NCBI GenBank assembly: GCA_964641715.1
Contig: CAZXMB010000125.1
Coordinates: forward strand, 1 to 8,912
Direction of reading: 5' to 3'
DNA: 8,912 nucleotides
Source: CAZXMB01 sp964641715
GTDB lineage: Bacteria; Desulfobacterota; BSN033; UBA1163
The notes under the pieces were generated by a model. It saw only the letters and a program-made list of their open reading frames with translations. It did no database searches and was not told the DNA's origin. Both the position numbers and the translations under genes were made by a program. Positions 1-6,351 of the stretch are shown here, in pieces (position 1 is the stretch's first letter; every line of letters begins with the position of its first letter).

Positions 1-15
1 TAATATTAAATATTA
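1..15. repeat. AT-only palindrome at the window edge
   Basis: Two 7-base arms, TAATATT and AATATTA, are perfect reverse complements around one central A. It lies just beyond the xseA stop codon. It could be an operator or part of a terminator for what lies to the left, but an all-AT palindrome of this size can arise by chance in a low-complexity spacer. Nothing beyond the window edge can be seen. Confidence 0.25.
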
Positions 16-35
16 TCTTTTTAAACACCTCACCG

Positions 36-1376
36 TCAAGACCCCTCTGATTTTTCGACCTCGCATATCAGGATGCCCTGGTGAAGTTTCACCTCTACCT
101 GATCCCCCTCCTTCACCTGACTAGCCTCCCTTAAGATCTGCAGAGAAGGCAATTTCCTGGTAATGCTATAACCCCTCTGGAGGATGCCGAGCGGGCTTAA
201 GGACTCAAGCTTTCCCAGCATTCCATTGATCTTTTCCTTTTTGATCTCAATCGAGTGGGTCATGATTTGGTTTAAATGTTTGATCTTCTCGGAGATAGAT
301 CCCCTGAGCGTTTTGATCTTTTGAGCAGGATTCTTAACACTGGCCCGTTCCCCGAGAAACAGGCTTTTTTCCCTTTTTTTCCTGATCGTCCCGAGCACCA
401 ATCGGTTAAAGCGGTTGATGAGGTCATCCACTCTTAAAAAATATTCCTCTATCCTCTTCTTCGGATGGATTAAACTCTTTCCGATATGATGGAGGTTCTT
501 TCTCATGCCCTGCAGGTTCTGAACCATCTGATTTTCCAGCCTGTCCTTTTGATATTGAAGCATTCTCTTTAATTCCCTCTTATCTTTTACAGCCATTTCC
601 GCTGCTGCCGAAGGGGTGGGAGCCCTTAAATCGGCAACAAAGTCAGAGATGGTGTAATCCGTTTCATGACCGACCGCTGAGATCACCGGGATCCTGGAAT
701 GGTGGATCGCCCTGGCGACGATTTCTTCGTTAAAGGCCCAAAGGTCCTCCAGGGACCCTCCCCCCCTTCCCACGATGATCACATCCACTTTCTTCATCCT
801 GTTGAAATATCCTATCCCTTTTGCAATCTCCCGTGAGGCCCCCTCCCCCTGAACCCGAACGGGATAGAGGAGAATGGCCACATTTTCAAACCTCCGCTGG
901 ATGATCTGAATCATATCCTGGATGACCGCTCCAGTGGGTGAGGTGACGATTCCAATGGCCCGGGGGATAACGGGAATCGGTTTTTTATGGCTGATGTCGA
1001 AGAGGCCTTCCTTTTCAAGCCTTTCCTTTAGCTGAAGAAAGGCAAGTTGTAAGGCCCCCATCCCTTTGGGCTCCATCTCTTCGAGAATCAGTTGATATTC
1101 TCCCCTCCTCTCATAGAGGCTGATGCGGCCGCGGCAGATCATATGGAGGCCGTCTCCCGGAAGGAAACGGAGCATGCGGGCCTTCATCCTGAAGAGAACG
1201 GCGCGTATCTGACTGAGATCATCCTTTAAGGTGAAGTAGATATGTCCGGAGGGAGGGATTCGAAGATTAGAAATCTCCCCCTCAACCCAGAGATCGGAAA
1301 ACCTCTCTTCAAGAAGGTCTTTGATCTTCTGGGTCAGTTCTGTAACCGTCAGGACATACCGGAGGGGAAGATCCAT
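36..1376 (-). CDS. xseA: Exodeoxyribonuclease VII large subunit
   Basis: This is the large, catalytic subunit of exonuclease VII, a cytoplasmic nuclease that degrades single-stranded DNA from both ends into oligonucleotides during repair. The 446 residues are close to the usual family length. Residues about 8-105 form the OB-fold DNA-binding domain (VEGEISNL near 31-38). The catalytic domain carries GRGGGSLEDLWAFN at 203-216, GHETD at 237-241 and RAPTPSAAAE from 251. The C-terminal third is rich in Lys, Arg and Leu and probably forms the long helical region that binds the small subunit. No xseB follows in the 35 bases that remain downstream, so the small subunit is either further left or elsewhere. 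The ATG has no Shine-Dalgarno sequence, and a good promoter places transcription start almost on it, which suggests a leaderless message. The identification is secure. Confidence 0.97.
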   Translation of the reverse strand: MDLPLRYVLTVTELTQKIKDLLEERFSDLWVEGEISNLRIPPSGHIYFTLKDDLSQIRAVLFRMKARMLRFLPGDGLHMICRGRISLYERRGEYQLILEEMEPKGMGALQLAFLQLKERLEKEGLFDISHKKPIPVIPRAIGIVTSPTGAVIQDMIQIIQRRFENVAILLYPVRVQGEGASREIAKGIGYFNRMKKVDVIIVGRGGGSLEDLWAFNEEIVARAIHHSRIPVISAVGHETDYTISDFVADLRAPTPSAAAEMAVKDKRELKRMLQYQKDRLENQMVQNLQGMRKNLHHIGKSLIHPKKRIEEYFLRVDDLINRFNRLVLGTIRKKREKSLFLGERASVKNPAQKIKTLRGSISEKIKHLNQIMTHSIEIKKEKINGMLGKLESLSPLGILQRGYSITRKLPSLQILREASQVKEGDQVEVKLHQGILICEVEKSEGS

Positions 1377-1383
1377 GTACGTT

Positions 1384-1412
1384 AATATAACAGAAAGTGA
1401 TGGTAGTGTAAA
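1384..1412 (-). promoter_or_regulatory. Predicted sigma-70 promoter of xseA
   Basis: On the minus strand, TTTACA (1412-1407) and TATATT (1389-1384) are separated by exactly 17 bases. A start site 6-7 bases past the -10 box would fall at about 1377-1378, immediately before the ATG whose first base is 1376. This explains the missing ribosome binding site. Confidence 0.55.
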
Positions 1413-1428
1413 ACCGAATCCGATCGGG

Positions 1429-1457
1429 TTGACGAATGGAAAGATTAATTATAATAT
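1429..1457 (+). promoter_or_regulatory. Predicted sigma-70 promoter of the glycerate kinase/queD/folE2 run
   Basis: TTGACG at 1429-1434 is followed after 17 bases by TAATAT at 1452-1457. An exact TATAAT at 1450-1455 overlaps it with a 15-base spacer. Transcription would begin near 1464 and give a leader of about 20 bases. It is divergent from the xseA promoter, and the two cores lie within 75 bases of each other. Confidence 0.6.
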
Positions 1458-1473
1458 TCACGTAGTTCTTTCC

Positions 1474-1478
1474 GGAGG
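1474..1478 (+). promoter_or_regulatory. Ribosome binding site that decides the glycerate kinase start
   Basis: GGAGG at 1474-1478 lies 8 bases before the TTG at 1487, which is ideal. It is only 2 bases before the in-frame TTG at 1481, which is too close. The ATG at 1511 has no well-spaced site of its own. This favours 1487 as the start. Confidence 0.5.
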
Positions 1479-1486
1479 CCTTGACA

Positions 1487-2839
1487 TTGGAAGGATTTTC
1501 TTTAAAAGAAATGAAACATTTTGCAAGGGTAATCTTCCGAAAGGCGGTTGAAGCGGTCAACCCCTATCAGAGATTAAGAGAGACCCTCCGGATAGAAAAG
1601 GATCGCCTGATCGTAAAGGAGGAGGGTAACAGAGAGAACGTCTATGATTTAAACCGGTTTAAAAGGATCTTTCTCATCGGAACGGGCAAGGCCTCCTCCT
1701 CGATGGCCCAAGCGATAGAGGAAATTTTTAAAGACAGGATCACAAGAGGAGTCATTACGACGAAGTACGGACATACCCTCCCTCTTCGCAGGGTAGAGAC
1801 CATTGAGGCCAGCCATCCCCTTCCCGACCAAAAAGGTTTGGAGGGTTCGAAAAGGATTCAGGACCTTCTGAAGGGGTCTGGTGCTGAAGATCTTGTCTTT
1901 TTTCTGATCTCTGGTGGGGGCTCCGCCCTCCTTCCCCTTCCCGCGGAAGGGATCACTCTCCAAGAGAAACAGAAAGCCACCCAAATCCTTCTGGACTGTG
2001 GGGCGGATATCAAGGAGATCAATACCATCCGGAAACATATCTCCCTGATCAAAGGAGGATGGCTTGCCAGATGGGCCTCTCCGTCGACCGTCCTCTCATT
2101 TATCCTTTCGGATGTGGTAGGGGACACTCTGGAGGTCATCGCCTCCGGACCTACTGTCCCTGACCCCTCCACTTTTCAGGAGGCCTGGGAGATAGTGAAA
2201 AAATATGGTTTGATCCGAAAGGTCGCTCCCTCCATTCGGAGGTATCTCAGTCTGGGGAAAAAGGAGAAGGTCAGAGAGACTCCTAAACCCGGAGATCAGG
2301 CATTTAAAAGGGTCTTCAATTTCATCATTGGATCGAATATCCTTGCCCTCCGGCAGGCTGGAAAAGAGGCCCGGCGGCTTGGTTTTCATACCCTCATCCT
2401 CTCCTCTTCCATAATCGGGGAGACCTCTGAGGCCGCTCGATTCCACGGAGCCATTGCGAGGGAGGTGCTCTCCACTGGCCATCCCGTCAAAAGACCTGCC
2501 TGCATCCTCTCGGGAGGAGAGACCACCGTAACCATTCGAGGCCATGGGCTCGGAGGAAGAAATCAGGAGTTCTGCCTGGTTGGGGCTTTTGAAATTGATG
2601 GACTCGAGAAGGCGGTTTTGTTGAGCGGAGGGACAGATGGAACGGACGGACCCACCGACTCGGCAGGCGCCATTGCGGATCATACAACCCTGCGTCGTGC
2701 GAGAGAAATGGGGTTGAATCCAAAGGCCTACCTGATGAATAACGATTCCTATCATTTTTTTGAAAAACTGGGAGATCTTTTAATCACCGGACCGACTTAT
2801 ACCAATGTGATGGATGTGAGGATCCTGCTGGTAGATTAA
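1487..2839 (+). CDS. Glycerate 2-kinase, DUF4147/MOFRL family
   Basis: The enzyme phosphorylates D-glycerate with ATP to 2-phosphoglycerate, feeding glycerate from glyoxylate, serine or sugar-acid breakdown into lower glycolysis in the cytoplasm. Counting from the TTG at 1487 (450 residues), the N-terminal DUF4147 domain carries GTGKA at 65-69, SGGGSALL from 142, and a block with N, RKH and KGG at about 179-191. The C-terminal MOFRL domain carries SGGET from 342, GRNQEF near 357 and SGGTDGTDGPTDSAG at 380-394. The usual TGPTGTN motif near the C-terminus reads TGPTYTN here. Alternative starts are TTG 1481 and ATG 1511; the last would begin close to where many homologues begin. The gene is first in a plus-strand run with queD and folE2, 65 bases before queD, with no evident pathway link. 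Family symbols such as ttuD or gckA are used, but I cannot choose between them. Confidence 0.92.
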   Translation: MEGFSLKEMKHFARVIFRKAVEAVNPYQRLRETLRIEKDRLIVKEEGNRENVYDLNRFKRIFLIGTGKASSSMAQAIEEIFKDRITRGVITTKYGHTLPLRRVETIEASHPLPDQKGLEGSKRIQDLLKGSGAEDLVFFLISGGGSALLPLPAEGITLQEKQKATQILLDCGADIKEINTIRKHISLIKGGWLARWASPSTVLSFILSDVVGDTLEVIASGPTVPDPSTFQEAWEIVKKYGLIRKVAPSIRRYLSLGKKEKVRETPKPGDQAFKRVFNFIIGSNILALRQAGKEARRLGFHTLILSSSIIGETSEAARFHGAIAREVLSTGHPVKRPACILSGGETTVTIRGHGLGGRNQEFCLVGAFEIDGLEKAVLLSGGTDGTDGPTDSAGAIADHTTLRRAREMGLNPKAYLMNNDSYHFFEKLGDLLITGPTYTNVMDVRILLVD

Positions 2840-2904
2840 AGGAGGCATGGAAATCTCCGGTAAGGATAATGTTTTCCTCGCAGAAAGTCAGAAAGGAAGA
2901 CCTC

Positions 2905-3282
2905 ATGTACGAACTGACCGTTTCATCTCACTTTTCCGCTGCCCATCGGTTACGAGCCCTTCATGGCAAATGCGAGGATCTTCACGGTCATAACTGGAAG
3001 GTGGAGGTCTCGGTGACCTCGTCCCAATTGAATCGGGAGGGGGTCGTGATCGACTTTAAGATATTGAAGCAGAAGGTCGAAAAGGTCTTAAAGACTCTTG
3101 ACCATACCTATCTCAATGACTTTCCCTGCTTTTCGAAGAAGGAACCCTCTTCCGAAAATATTGCGAGATATATTTTCAATCGTCTGAGGAGGGAAATCAA
3201 TGAATATTCCGTCATCCTGAAAAAGGTGACCGCCTGGGAATCGGAAACGGCATCGGCCACTTACTATGGGAGAGGAAGATGA
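2905..3282 (+). CDS. queD: 6-carboxy-5,6,7,8-tetrahydropterin synthase (QueD)
   Basis: QueD converts 7,8-dihydroneopterin triphosphate into 6-carboxytetrahydropterin, the second step of queuosine (preQ0) synthesis. The 125 residues cover the single tetrahydropterin-synthase domain. Zinc ligands are visible as H14 in SSHFSAAH and H27 and H29 in LHGHN. C23, D66-H67 in LDHTYLND and E112 in AWESE are the expected catalytic positions. The spacing C-x3-HGH is the QueD type, as opposed to the longer spacing of PTPS-II proteins that make tetrahydrobiopterin. I chose ATG 2905 because AAAGGA at 2892-2897 lies 7 bases before it and homologues begin with this short lead-in; an in-frame ATG at 2869 would add 12 poorly conserved residues and lacks a well-placed site. 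Its stop overlaps the folE2 start by 4 bases. Confidence 0.93.
   Translation: MYELTVSSHFSAAHRLRALHGKCEDLHGHNWKVEVSVTSSQLNREGVVIDFKILKQKVEKVLKTLDHTYLNDFPCFSKKEPSSENIARYIFNRLRREINEYSVILKKVTAWESETASATYYGRGR
3268..3272 (+). promoter_or_regulatory. Ribosome binding site of folE2 inside the queD 3' end
   Basis: GGGAG lies 6 bases before the folE2 ATG at 3279, inside the last codons of queD. With the ATGA stop/start overlap it points to translational coupling of the two genes. Confidence 0.5.
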
Positions 3283-4052
3283 ATGACATACAGAATCAAA
3301 AAGCTCCGAGAAAGATTGAAATCAATAAGGTGGGAGTGAAAAATATTCGATATCCGATTGCGGTATTGGATAAGGCCAAAGGGGTCCAGCACACGGTTGC
3401 AAGCGTGAATATGTATGTGGATCTTCCCCATCATTTTAAGGGAACCCATATGAGCCGATTTGTGGAGATCCTCAATAAGTATAAGGGGGATATCGCCATT
3501 AAAAATTTCTCAAAGATTCTCGCGGAGGTGAAGCGAAAATTGAAGGCGAAGACCGCCCATCTGGAGGTTGAATTTCCCTATTTTATCGAGAAGGAAGCGC
3601 CTGTGACCAAAGCCAAGAGCTTAATGGAGTATATCTGCCGGTTTTGCGGATCGAGCAATGAGAAGGATGACTTCTATGTCGGCATTATGATTCCCATCAC
3701 CACGGTATGCCCCTGTTCCAAAGAGATCAGTGACTTTGGAGCCCATAACCAGAGATCCCTGGTCACGGTCAACCTTCGATTCAAAAAGTTTATCTGGATT
3801 GAAGACATCATCCGTTTGGTTGAGGAATGCGCCTCCTGTGATCTCTACTCGATACTGAAGAGACCGGATGAGAAATATGTGACTGAAAAGGCTTATGGGA
3901 AACCGATGTTTGTTGAGGATGTGGTAAGAGAGGTAGCGAGCCGGTTAAAGAAGGATAGAAACATTACCTGGTTTACCGTAGAGTCTGAAAACTTCGAGTC
4001 GATTCATAACCACAGCGCCTATGCCTTCGTGGAAAGGGGCTCCGGTGAGTAA
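3279..4052 (+). CDS. folE2: GTP cyclohydrolase FolE2 (type IB)
   Basis: FolE2 opens GTP and forms 7,8-dihydroneopterin triphosphate, the common precursor of folate and of queuosine. The 257 residues match the usual family length and are unrelated in sequence to FolE. Signature elements are the active-site Cys in CPCSKEIS (C144, C146), H156 in GAHNQRS at 154-160, and E240 with H243 and H245 in ESIHNHSAYA near the C-terminus. Extra cysteines at 120 and 123 (ICRFC) and at 185 and 188 (CASC, approximate) are visible, and I assign them no role. The type IB enzyme does not strictly need zinc and in several bacteria backs up FolE under zinc shortage. Here no zinc operator was recognised and the gene follows queD directly, so supplying the queuosine pathway is the simplest role. 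It ends 8 bases from the convergent dehydrogenase gene with no visible terminator. Confidence 0.95.
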   Translation: MNDIQNQKAPRKIEINKVGVKNIRYPIAVLDKAKGVQHTVASVNMYVDLPHHFKGTHMSRFVEILNKYKGDIAIKNFSKILAEVKRKLKAKTAHLEVEFPYFIEKEAPVTKAKSLMEYICRFCGSSNEKDDFYVGIMIPITTVCPCSKEISDFGAHNQRSLVTVNLRFKKFIWIEDIIRLVEECASCDLYSILKRPDEKYVTEKAYGKPMFVEDVVREVASRLKKDRNITWFTVESENFESIHNHSAYAFVERGSGE

Positions 4053-4060
4053 TTGGGGGA

Positions 4061-5212
4061 TCAGAGCTTCAAAACCTTCTTGGCCACATTGAGCCTCTGA
4101 ATCTCCGAGGTCCCGTCCAATATTTCATCGAATTTTACTTCACGCCAGTAACGGGAGATTGGATATTCGTCCATCAACCCGTATCCTCCATGGATTTGGA
4201 CTCCTTTATCAGCGCATCGTTTGGCCATTTCCGAGGCAAAGATCTTTGCATGGGTGGAGGTGGCGAAGTAATTCTCCCCCTGGTCCTTCTGCCAGGCCGC
4301 TTTATAGACCATTAATCTTGCCAGTTCAATCTCCATGAGCATATCCGATAACTTGAACTGAATGGCCTGAAATTTACTGATGGGCCGGCCAAATTGCTCC
4401 CTCTCCTTTGCATAGGAGAGGGAGACATCGAAGATGGCCTGGGCTAATCCTACGGAATGAGCGGCAAAACCAATCCGGCTGGTCTGAAGGGCCATCATAA
4501 ATTGAGCATATCCCTTCTCGGGATTCCCGAGGATATTATCCCTTGGGACACGGCAGTCATCAAAGATGAGCTCCCGGGTCTCAGAGGCACGCCATCCAAT
4601 CTTTTTATATTTTTCACCAAAATTATAACCTCCCACACCCGTGGGCACGATGATATTGGAAATCCTTTTTCTTGTTCCTTCCCCTTCTCCTGTGACCGCC
4701 GCAATGACCACCAGGCTATTATGTCTTAATCCTGCATTGGTGATAAACTGTTTCGTTCCATTGATCGCCCATTCCTTCCCATCCAAGACAGCCCGTGTCC
4801 GGATGGCGTTGGCATCGGAACCGGCCTGGGGTTCGGTTAATCCAAAGGCACCGATCCTCTCGCCTGTGGCCAACGGGATCAGGTATTTTTGCTTTTGCTC
4901 TTCTGTCCCAAAGGTAAAGATCAGATTCATCGGGAGGGTTACGGAGTCCAACAGGGAAACTCCCAAAGAGGCATCCCCCCGACTGATCTCCTCGATGGCA
5001 ATAATAGTGGAAAGCCAATCCAGCCCACCCCCTCCATATTCCTCAGGAATGGGAATTCCCACAATTCCCAACCCGCCCATTTTCCTCCAAACCTCATAAG
5101 GGAATTCCCCTTTTTGGTCCATCTCTTCTGCAATGGGCAGGATCTCATTTTTAACAAAGTTTTTGCAGAGATCCCTGATCATCTGTTGTTCTGTGGAAAG
5201 GGCGAAATCCAT
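4061..5212 (-). CDS. Acyl-CoA dehydrogenase with Asp at the catalytic-base position
   Basis: This FAD enzyme oxidises an acyl-CoA to the 2,3-enoyl-CoA and passes electrons to ETF. At 383 residues it is a normal short/medium-chain family member. It has the N-terminal helical domain (about 6-118), the central beta domain with LTEPQAGSDA for FAD and substrate binding, and the C-terminal helical domain with EREQFGRPISKFQ and QIHGGYG. The family's catalytic Glu is normally in YEGTSEIQR; here the motif is LDGTSEIQR with Asp366 (codon GAC at 4117-4115). The alternative Glu site of isovaleryl-CoA and long-chain enzymes (L-x-x-E-R) is Ser in QTSRIGFA. D89 in GVSLLDSV falls in the region that usually lines the acyl pocket. 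The substrate is therefore not assignable. No etf genes are nearby. AAGGAG at 5226-5221, 8 bases before the ATG, supports the start. Confidence 0.95.
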   Translation of the reverse strand: MDFALSTEQQMIRDLCKNFVKNEILPIAEEMDQKGEFPYEVWRKMGGLGIVGIPIPEEYGGGGLDWLSTIIAIEEISRGDASLGVSLLDSVTLPMNLIFTFGTEEQKQKYLIPLATGERIGAFGLTEPQAGSDANAIRTRAVLDGKEWAINGTKQFITNAGLRHNSLVVIAAVTGEGEGTRKRISNIIVPTGVGGYNFGEKYKKIGWRASETRELIFDDCRVPRDNILGNPEKGYAQFMMALQTSRIGFAAHSVGLAQAIFDVSLSYAKEREQFGRPISKFQAIQFKLSDMLMEIELARLMVYKAAWQKDQGENYFATSTHAKIFASEMAKRCADKGVQIHGGYGLMDEYPISRYWREVKFDEILDGTSEIQRLNVAKKVLKL

Positions 5213-5245
5213 CCGATAAACTCCTTCTCCAGGCTTCCTTATTTT

Positions 5246-5278
5246 CTACCGGGTCTCACCTCTGTAAGATCCCGGCAG
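5246..5278 (-). other. Imperfect hairpin in the dehydrogenase leader
   Basis: CCGGG (5249-5253) pairs with CCCGG (5271-5275). The pairing can extend with TCT/AGA across a one-base bulge and an outer CT/AG after a mismatch. On the transcribed minus strand it is followed by A-rich sequence, not a T-run, so it is not a standard terminator. Confidence 0.3.
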
Positions 5279-5302
5279 TCACCATAGAGATAGCCCCCTT
5301 GC

Positions 5303-5326
5303 AGGAGGGGATGATTTTCCCCTCCT
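5303..5326 (-). repeat. Perfect 9-bp hairpin in the dehydrogenase leader
   Basis: The arms AGGAGGGGA and TCCCCTCCT are exact reverse complements separated by 6 bases. The stem contains a Shine-Dalgarno-like sequence on one side and its complement on the other. No T-run follows on either strand, which argues against an intrinsic terminator. It could be a structural element of the leader. Confidence 0.4.
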
Positions 5327-5422
5327 CAAACCCGATCTCTCCGGCCCTATATTCCTTTAATAGGCGGAGACTTACAATAAATTCTATTCGCACCTCTCCC
5401 TCCAACCGCCGGGATGATCATT

Positions 5423-5451
5423 TATTAACCCAACCCTCCTGAAATTGTCAA
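5423..5451 (-). promoter_or_regulatory. Predicted sigma-70 promoter of the acyl-CoA dehydrogenase
   Basis: On the minus strand, TTGACA (5451-5446, a consensus -35) is followed after 17 bases by TTAATA (5428-5423). Transcription would begin near 5416, about 200 bases before the ATG. The -10 box is only moderate, and a nearer promoter was not evident. Confidence 0.4.
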
Positions 5452-5468
5452 TCATGACCTGCCATGAT
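5451..5468. promoter_or_regulatory. Operator-like inverted repeat
   Basis: ATCATG (5451-5456) and CATGAT (5463-5468) are perfect inverted half-sites with a 6-base spacer. The dyad abuts the -35 box of the predicted dehydrogenase promoter and lies 22 bases before the -35 box of the tRNA promoter. That is a reasonable site for a dimeric regulator of one or both. No regulator gene is in the window. Confidence 0.3.
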
Positions 5469-5488
5469 CCGGAATCCGGAATCCAAAC
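5468..5488. repeat. Short 7-base-period repeat (TCCGGAA type)
   Basis: TCCGGAA occurs twice in tandem (5468-5474 and 5475-5481) and is followed by the partial copy TCCAAAC. It ends just before the tRNA promoter -35 box. It resembles the longer 7-base-period repeat between ilvE and the NYN gene. Confidence 0.45.
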
Positions 5489-5489
5489 A

Positions 5490-5517
5490 TTGACACTTTC
5501 ATCCGGTATGTGATAAA
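5490..5517 (+). promoter_or_regulatory. Predicted promoter of tRNA-Pro (and plsY)
   Basis: A consensus TTGACA at 5490-5495 is followed by GATAAA at 5512-5517 after 16 bases; ATAAAT at 5513-5518 gives a 17-base spacer. Transcription would start near 5525, about 27 bases before the tRNA. Confidence 0.55.
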
Positions 5518-5551
5518 TAATTCAAGGAACAAGATATGAATATCAATAAGT

Positions 5552-5628
5552 CGGGGAGTAGCGCAGCCTGGTAGCGCGCTTGGTTCGGGACCAAGAGGTC
5601 GGGAGTTCAAATCTCCTCTCCCCGACCA
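5552..5628 (+). tRNA. tRNA-Pro, anticodon CGG
   Basis: The 77-base cloverleaf begins with CGGGGAG, which pairs with CTCCCCG at the 3' end, and the CCA end is encoded. The D-arm contains AGCGCAGCCTGGTAGCGC. The anticodon stem CTTGG/CCAAG (5579-5583 and 5591-5595) encloses the loop TTCGGGA, giving anticodon CGG at 5586-5588, which reads proline codon CCG. The T-loop is GTTCAAATC. The sequence closely resembles bacterial tRNA-Pro(CGG). It has its own promoter and lies 42 bases before plsY with no terminator between them, so processing from a shared transcript is possible. Confidence 0.97.
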
Positions 5629-5670
5629 GATTGCTTGATGATTATCCAATCAATTAGATAAGACAATTCT

Positions 5671-6282
5671 ATGCCCATTGGGATCTTTATTGCCCTTGCC
5701 GGTTATCTCCTGGGGTCCATTCCCACCGGCCTTCTTCTGACCAGACTTTTTTCTAAGGTTGATCCGAGGAAAACAGGAAGCAAAAATATCGGTGCGACCA
5801 ATGTCTTTCGGACAGCGGGCAGGATATTGGGAATCCTCACCTTAATCGGAGATGTTTTAAAAGGATTGATTCCCGGAATCGCCATCCGGTTCATTGCCTC
5901 GGATCAGTGGGGAATTACCGCAAATCAGTGGATTGCCATCGCAGGGCTAAGCCCCTTGCTGGGTCATATCTTTCCCATTTTTCTTGGATTTAAAGGAGGA
6001 AAAGGAGTGGCAACGGCAGTGGGTGTTTATCTGCCCATCTCCCCGACATCCGTTCTGATAGAGGTTTTGGTCTTTTCGGGAGTCGTCTGGAAGTGGAGAT
6101 TTATCTCCCTTGGATCTATCGTCTGCGCAACAACGATTCCTATCCTCATTGCCTTCTTCCGAAGCGATTCGCAAGCCTACTTTGTTCTCAGTGTCCTTAT
6201 TGCCGCTTTAATTCTCTACCGCCATCAATCCAACATCGCCAGACTTCTTCAGGGAACGGAAAATAGATGGAGGGCTTCATAA
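5671..6282 (+). CDS. plsY: Acyl-phosphate:glycerol-3-phosphate acyltransferase (PlsY)
   Basis: PlsY is an inner-membrane enzyme that moves an acyl group from acyl-phosphate to the 1-position of glycerol 3-phosphate, giving lysophosphatidic acid, the first committed step of phospholipid synthesis (with PlsX, not in this window). The 203 residues fit the family. The three conserved loops are all present: GSIPTG at 15-20, GSKNIGATNVFR at 36-47, and GHIFPIFLGFKGGKGVAT at 99-116, with GDxxKG at 61-66. Hydrophobic stretches near 3-22, 53-76, 88-108, 125-160 and 165-185 fit the five-helix topology. The ATG is placed where the family begins, but no strong ribosome binding site precedes it. It may be co-transcribed with tRNA-Pro and converges on the NYN gene. 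Confidence 0.95.
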   Translation: MPIGIFIALAGYLLGSIPTGLLLTRLFSKVDPRKTGSKNIGATNVFRTAGRILGILTLIGDVLKGLIPGIAIRFIASDQWGITANQWIAIAGLSPLLGHIFPIFLGFKGGKGVATAVGVYLPISPTSVLIEVLVFSGVVWKWRFISLGSIVCATTIPILIAFFRSDSQAYFVLSVLIAALILYRHQSNIARLLQGTENRWRAS

Positions 6283-6295
6283 AACCCATCCCCCT

Positions 6296-6339
6296 TCCCC
6301 TGCCTACCGGCAGAGAGGCCTTGCCAGAGGGAGGGAAAT
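6296..6339. terminator. GC-rich hairpin region between convergent plsY and the NYN gene
   Basis: CTGCC (6300-6304) and GGCAG (6309-6313) form a 5-bp stem with a 4-base loop. Flanking CCCC and AGAGG or GAGGG tracts could extend or rearrange the pairing, and GGCA/TGCC provides an alternative stem. Its position between two converging genes fits a two-way terminator, but there is no clear T-run. It may instead be a dispersed palindromic repeat. Confidence 0.3.
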
Positions 6340-6351
6340 ACTTGCAAACAT

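Larger units (their letters stand above)
5213..5551. other. 339-base gap between the dehydrogenase and tRNA-Pro
   Basis: No credible protein gene is present. The gap holds the dehydrogenase ribosome binding site (5221-5226), two hairpins (5246-5278 and 5303-5326), two divergent promoters, an operator-like dyad (5451-5468) and a small 7-base-period repeat (5468-5488). If the minus-strand promoter at 5423-5451 is used, about 200 bases would form a structured leader of the dehydrogenase message. I compared this leader by eye with common riboswitch consensus sequences and found no match. Confidence 0.6.

Noticed and set aside
1..28. Minus-strand GTG at 28 opening a frame (MFKKIIFNI...) after xseA
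   Set aside because: Only nine codons lie inside the window, the spacing to any ribosome binding site is poor and the sequence is low complexity. The start resembles a secreted protein but cannot be supported.
1858..2755. Long minus-strand open frames inside the glycerate kinase gene
   Set aside because: They are antisense shadows of a well-supported gene; the products show no recognisable family and are rich in Ser, Arg and Pro as expected from antisense reading.
2847..2990. Small plus-strand frame starting at ATG 2847 just after the glycerate kinase
   Set aside because: GGAGG is only one base from the ATG, the frame mostly overlaps queD in another frame, and the product matches nothing known.
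5213..5420. Leader of the dehydrogenase considered as a known riboswitch (preQ1, SAM, TPP, cobalamin, c-di-GMP, glycine)
   Set aside because: None of the conserved core sequences I know for these classes could be placed on the predicted transcript.
5452..5649. Minus-strand open frame over the tRNA (contains SGRGDLNSRPLGPEPSALPG)
   Set aside because: This is the familiar translation of the antisense strand of tRNA-Pro(CGG), often misannotated as a protein. The tRNA is clear.
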